This document shows, piece after piece, positions 62,301 to 64,000 of a stretch of DNA of 64,000 bases. The notes under the pieces are model-generated. The model saw only the letters and a program-made list of their open reading frames with translations, was not told where the DNA came from and did no database searches. Source of the DNA: Alphaproteobacteria bacterium (GTDB lineage: Bacteria > Pseudomonadota > Alphaproteobacteria > Caulobacterales > Parvularculaceae); contig WGLT01000018.1 of assembly GCA_016125425.1 (NCBI GenBank), positions 23,909 through 87,908 of the forward strand. The letters are read 5' to 3'. A program made the position numbers and the translations under genes. Position 1 is the first letter of the stretch; each line of letters opens with the position of its first letter.

Positions 62301-63917
62301 ATGCGCGGTCTGATGATGGACCGGCCGCTGTTGACGACTGAAATTCTGAAACATGCGGTCCGCAATTTTCGCCATACGGAAATCGTGACTCGCACGGTCG
62401 AAGGGCCGATCCATCGCTATACGGTTGCGGATTCTTACAAGCGGATCTGTCAGCTCGCAAACGCGCTTACCGCAATGGGCGTTAAACGGGGCGACCGGGT
62501 CGGCGTGATCGGCTGGAACACCTATCGCCAGTTCGAAATGTATTACGCAGTCGGCGGGATCGGCGCGGTTTTGCACACCGTCAACCCGCGTCTCGGACCC
62601 GACAACGCCGCCTTCGTGATCAATCACGCAGAGGACGATTACCTCTTTTTCGATACGACATTCGCGCCGCTGGTGGCGGCGATCCGCCCGCAAATGAAGA
62701 CCGTCAAGGCGTATTTCGCGCTTACAGATCGCGCGCATGCGCCTGACATCGGCGTCGACGTCCATGTCTATGAGAACTTCATCGCCGAGGGCGCGGAAAG
62801 CTTTGAGTGGCCCGAATTTGACGAGAACACGGCCGTCGCCATGTGCTACACGTCGGGCACGACGGGCGGGCCGAAGGGCGTTCTGTACAGTCATCGCGCG
62901 ATTGTCATTCAGACTTTCGCATGCGGACTGCCAATTGCGATTGGCTGCAAGGAAGGCGACGCGCTTCTTCCCATCGTGCCGATGTTTCACGTCAATGCGT
63001 GGAATACGCCGTATACCTGCATGATGGTCGGCGTGAAACAGGTTTTCCCGGGGCCGAAACTCGATGGAGAAAGCCTGTTCGAGCTGCTCGACTCGGAAAA
63101 GGTCGACTATTCGGCGGGCGTGCCGACCGTCTGGCTCAACCTTCTTCAATATGTCGAACGGACCGGCAAGGAATTCCGCTATTTGAAGAAAGGTTTGTGC
63201 GGCGGCGCGGCGCTATCCGAAGCGCTGATCAAAGGTTATGAGCGTTACGGCGTCGAACTGCAGCAGGGATGGGGCATGACGGAAATGAGTCCCCTCGGCA
63301 CGGTGAATTCGCTACCGAAGTCGATTCTCGACAAGCCGCAAAATGAACGCTTGCCGCTGCAATTGAAGGCGGGCCGCGCCATGCCCTTCGTCGACATGCG
63401 CATCGTCGATGACGCCGGCGAGGTCCTGCCCCATGACGGGGTCACGGACGGGCGCTTGCAAGTGAGGGGCCCATGGATCATCGGCTCCTATTACAAAGCC
63501 GAAAAACCGACGCTGACGATCGACGGCTGGTTCGACACGGGCGATGTTGCAACGATCGATCCGGACGGCTTCATGCAGATTACAGATCGCGCCAAGGACG
63601 TCATCAAGACAGGAGGAGAGTGGGTGTCTTCGATTGATATCGAGAACGCCGCGCTGATGCATCCCGGCGTCGCCAATGCGGCGGTTATCGGCGTCAGCCA
63701 CCCGAAATGGCAGGAACGCCCGCTTCTCATTGTCGTCAAGCGTGACGACGCCGATCCGTCAGCTGAAGAAATCAAGGAGTTCCTCAAGCCGCGCCTCGAC
63801 AAGATCGCCTGGCCCGACGCTGTCGAATTTGTGGACGAATTGCCGCTTGGCGCGACCGGCAAGGTCCTGAAGACCGAACTCCGGAAGAAGTTCAAAGGCT
63901 ACGCCCTGCCAGCCTAA
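62301..63917 (+). CDS. Long-chain fatty-acid-CoA ligase-like AMP-forming enzyme
   Basis: The 538-residue ANL-family enzyme activates a carboxylic acid as the adenylate and then the CoA ester. Motifs are the P-loop-like [17 protein letters not shown], the Glu-containing [14 protein letters not shown], the hinge block [16 protein letters not shown] with [16 protein letters not shown], and the catalytic Lys in [15 protein letters not shown]. The sequence is nearest to medium/long-chain fatty-acyl ligases of alphaproteobacteria. GGGAGG precedes the ATG at 62301. The remaining 83 bases to the window end hold no gene I can support. Confidence 0.92.
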   Translation: MRGLMMDRPLLTTEILKHAVRNFRHTEIVTRTVEGPIHRYTVADSYKRICQLANALTAMGVKRGDRVGVIGWNTYRQFEMYYAVGGIGAVLHTVNPRLGPDNAAFVINHAEDDYLFFDTTFAPLVAAIRPQMKTVKAYFALTDRAHAPDIGVDVHVYENFIAEGAESFEWPEFDENTAVAMCYTSGTTGGPKGVLYSHRAIVIQTFACGLPIAIGCKEGDALLPIVPMFHVNAWNTPYTCMMVGVKQVFPGPKLDGESLFELLDSEKVDYSAGVPTVWLNLLQYVERTGKEFRYLKKGLCGGAALSEALIKGYERYGVELQQGWGMTEMSPLGTVNSLPKSILDKPQNERLPLQLKAGRAMPFVDMRIVDDAGEVLPHDGVTDGRLQVRGPWIIGSYYKAEKPTLTIDGWFDTGDVATIDPDGFMQITDRAKDVIKTGGEWVSSIDIENAALMHPGVANAAVIGVSHPKWQERPLLIVVKRDDADPSAEEIKEFLKPRLDKIAWPDAVEFVDELPLGATGKVLKTELRKKFKGYALPA

Positions 63918-64000
63918 CAGGAAAGGGCGGCTGTCCGGCGACGCTTCGGCGTGTCGGACTTGCAAAACGCATCGGGAGTCAACCGCACGCGGCTCGCTAG

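Noticed and set aside
1..64000. CRISPR array, IS element or transposase
   Set aside because: I saw no regular short direct repeats with spacers, no terminal inverted repeats flanking a transposase-like frame, and no transposase motif in any frame.

Overview
The window is GC-rich DNA with a dense, mostly co-oriented gene layout. It fits an alphaproteobacterium: a ChpT-type phosphotransferase, a sigma-F/NrsF pair of the Caulobacter kind, the prfA-prmC-DUF4167-clpB block, a nitrogen-PTS ptsP next to lysC, and TTAA-N7-TTAA-like sites. I cannot fix the family. Most of the window is housekeeping. I see no IS element, prophage, CRISPR array or rRNA, and one tRNA.

Left edge to 7.3 kb (minus strand): one branched-chain amino acid operon, ilvD-ilvC-ilvG-ilvM-leuA-ilvE, with ilvE cut by the window edge. 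Ahead of ilvD lies a complete leader-peptide attenuator: a short ORF rich in Leu codons, an alternative antiterminator pairing and an intrinsic terminator. A tRNA-Val(CAC) gene stands just upstream.

7.4-19.3 kb: two divergent histidine kinase genes, an XRE/S24-like repressor, gph, glmU-rpiA, a glutathione reductase and dapD with a HAD hydrolase.

19.4-25.2 kb is the most interesting region. An ECF sigma factor and its NrsF-type membrane anti-sigma factor are followed by two tandem bufferin-type RiPP modules. Each has a Cys-rich secreted precursor, a DUF692 (MNIO) enzyme and a DUF2063 partner, and a DoxX-family protein ends the array. The sigma gene and both precursor genes each carry GTAAC(C/T)-N16-CGAA upstream, the promoter form known for Caulobacter sigma-F. 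This points to one autoregulated metal-stress regulon. The two precursors differ in type, and a 17-bp perfect hairpin separates the first precursor gene from its enzyme.

25-44 kb: a tandem DUF1036 protein, priA-comF-grxC-nitrilase-DUF1178, a cNMP-patatin/nitrilase pair, a secreted crystallin-like protein, a LPxA-CTERM-type surface protein divergent from a CadC-like TPR regulator, ubiG, lysC, ptsP, a RodZ/TonB-like fusion and ispG.

44-64 kb: prfA-prmC-DUF4167, an EF-hand protein, clpB with a heat-shock-type promoter, hutF/hutG, an M23 peptidase, the ydbH-ynbE-ydbL envelope lipid-transport operon, chpT with a receiver protein (both preceded by near-CtrA sites), a CoA-transferase and an acyl-CoA synthetase.
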